Source: DASSUW01 sp963830725
Lineage (GTDB): Bacteria > Actinomycetota > Thermoleophilia > Solirubrobacterales > Solirubrobacteraceae
Assembly: GCA_963830725.1 (NCBI GenBank)
Contig: CAWHNO010000002.1
Span: 496,001 to 560,000, forward strand
DNA length: 64,000 nt
Direction: 5' to 3'
The position numbers and the translations under genes are program-made. This document shows, piece after piece, positions 63,629 through 64,000 of this stretch (position 1 is its first letter; each line of letters opens with the position of its first letter). Below the pieces are notes generated by a model. The model was given only the letters and a program-made list of their open reading frames with translations. It did not search any database and had not been told where the DNA came from.

Positions 63629-64000
63629 ATGCTCGCACGGTTGCGCGCACTGGACCCGTATCGGGCCGACCTGCTGCTGGCTGCCGCCTTCCTCGTGGAG
63701 GGGCTGCTCGAGGTTGCCCTGCTGGTGCCCGAGGAGACCGGCAATCAGGGCTTCGTGGCGCTGCCTGATCGCCGGCCTGGCGGGCTGCCTGGCGATCCGC
63801 CGCCGCCGCCCGATCGTGGCCGCCGTGGTCGGGTTCGCCGTGTTCACCGCCTACCCGCTGTTCGACAAGGCGTACGTCGACCACCTGGTCAGCCCGTTCT
63901 TCGCCACGCTGCTGCTCGTCTACGGCGTCGGCCGCCATCTCGAGGGCCGGATCGTGTGGGCGCTGGCCGCCTACGCGTCGGTCCTGATGGCGATCTTCAC
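63629..64000 (+). CDS. Membrane sensor (probable histidine kinase) N-terminus, 3' partial, one frame slip
   Basis: First 124 codons only. MLARLRALDPYRADLLLAAA, FLVEGLLEVALLVPEE, then after an extra C near 63765 LIAGLAGCLAIRRRRPIVAA and VVGFAVFTAYPLFDKAYVDH, FFATLLLVYGVGRHLEGRIV, ALAAYASVLMAIF. Four membrane helices with a charged start are typical of the N-terminus of NarL/DesK-type kinases in this group, but the kinase domain lies outside the window, so the assignment is tentative. Confidence 0.5.
   Translation, partial: MLARLRALDPYRADLLLAAAFLVEGLLEVALLVPEETGNQGFVALPDRRPGGLPGDPPPPPDRGRRGRVRRVHRLPAVRQGVRRPPGQPVLRHAAARLRRRPPSRGPDRVGAGRLRVGPDGDLH

Overview
The window is very GC-rich DNA with actinobacterial features: GTG/TTG starts, 1-4 bp stop/start overlaps, NarL-type two-component pairs, a SUF rather than ISC Fe-S system, and TANNNT promoter hexamers sitting 6-9 nt before start codons (leaderless genes). 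The gene set fits a soil actinobacterium of the Thermoleophilia/Solirubrobacterales kind, but no rRNA or marker gene here proves this. I see no rRNA, tRNA, CRISPR array, prophage or replication origin. One REP-associated tyrosine transposase with its palindromes is the only clear mobile-type element.

Layout: 0-3.4 kb, the end of a large LuxR-type (LAL) regulator, a DUF4242 protein and a decayed RibD/DHFR-like gene. 3.4-6.3 kb, sufD-sufB-Rieske ferredoxin. 6.4-9.7 kb, a circularly permuted ATP-grasp enzyme, a class-I glutamine-amidotransferase-like gamma-glutamyl hydrolase and a GCS2 carboxylate-amine ligase. 9.6-22.3 kb, an inositol catabolic locus: serine protease and LacI regulator on the minus strand; an IolE-like gene, a three-part sugar ABC transporter, two Gfo/Idh/MocA dehydrogenases, an RmlD-like reductase, iolC, iolD, iolB and a VOC protein on the plus strand. 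22.4-29.4 kb, small metabolic and regulatory genes. 29.4-32.2 kb, the second half of the SUF system (sufU, sufS, sufC, Rrf2 regulator). 32.3-38.6 kb, a probable hexonate/hexuronate catabolic group (SDR, IclR, mannitol-dehydrogenase family, MHS transporter, Ldh family, PfkB kinase) and a GNAT. 38.6-44.3 kb, the REP/RAYT element, then a molybdenum hydroxylase operon (GntR/FCD regulator, cyclase, FAD, 2Fe-2S and two molybdopterin subunits, EthD). 44.4-64 kb, a Vgb-like lipoprotein, typA, a NarL two-component pair plus ABC exporter, two unknown proteins, a TrpB2-like enzyme, a secreted M14 carboxypeptidase, a PAS/GAF kinase, a MacB-like ABC exporter and the start of another kinase.

Reading frames are clean over most of the window but broken every 80-200 bp in three stretches (about 1-1.7 kb, 9.5-21.7 kb and 55.5-57.9 kb), with isolated breaks elsewhere. 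Codon use and conserved motifs continue in the next frame across each break. I therefore read these as single-base consensus errors in otherwise intact genes; genes with many breaks are typed pseudogene because they cannot be translated as written.

The best leads for new biology are the ATP-grasp/amidotransferase/GCS2 cassette, the SUF system split over 23 kb with a palindrome on the Rrf2 promoter, operators lying on start codons, the split and partly fused molybdenum hydroxylase, the REP/RAYT pair, and an inverted-repeat region at 51.3 kb beside two unknown genes.
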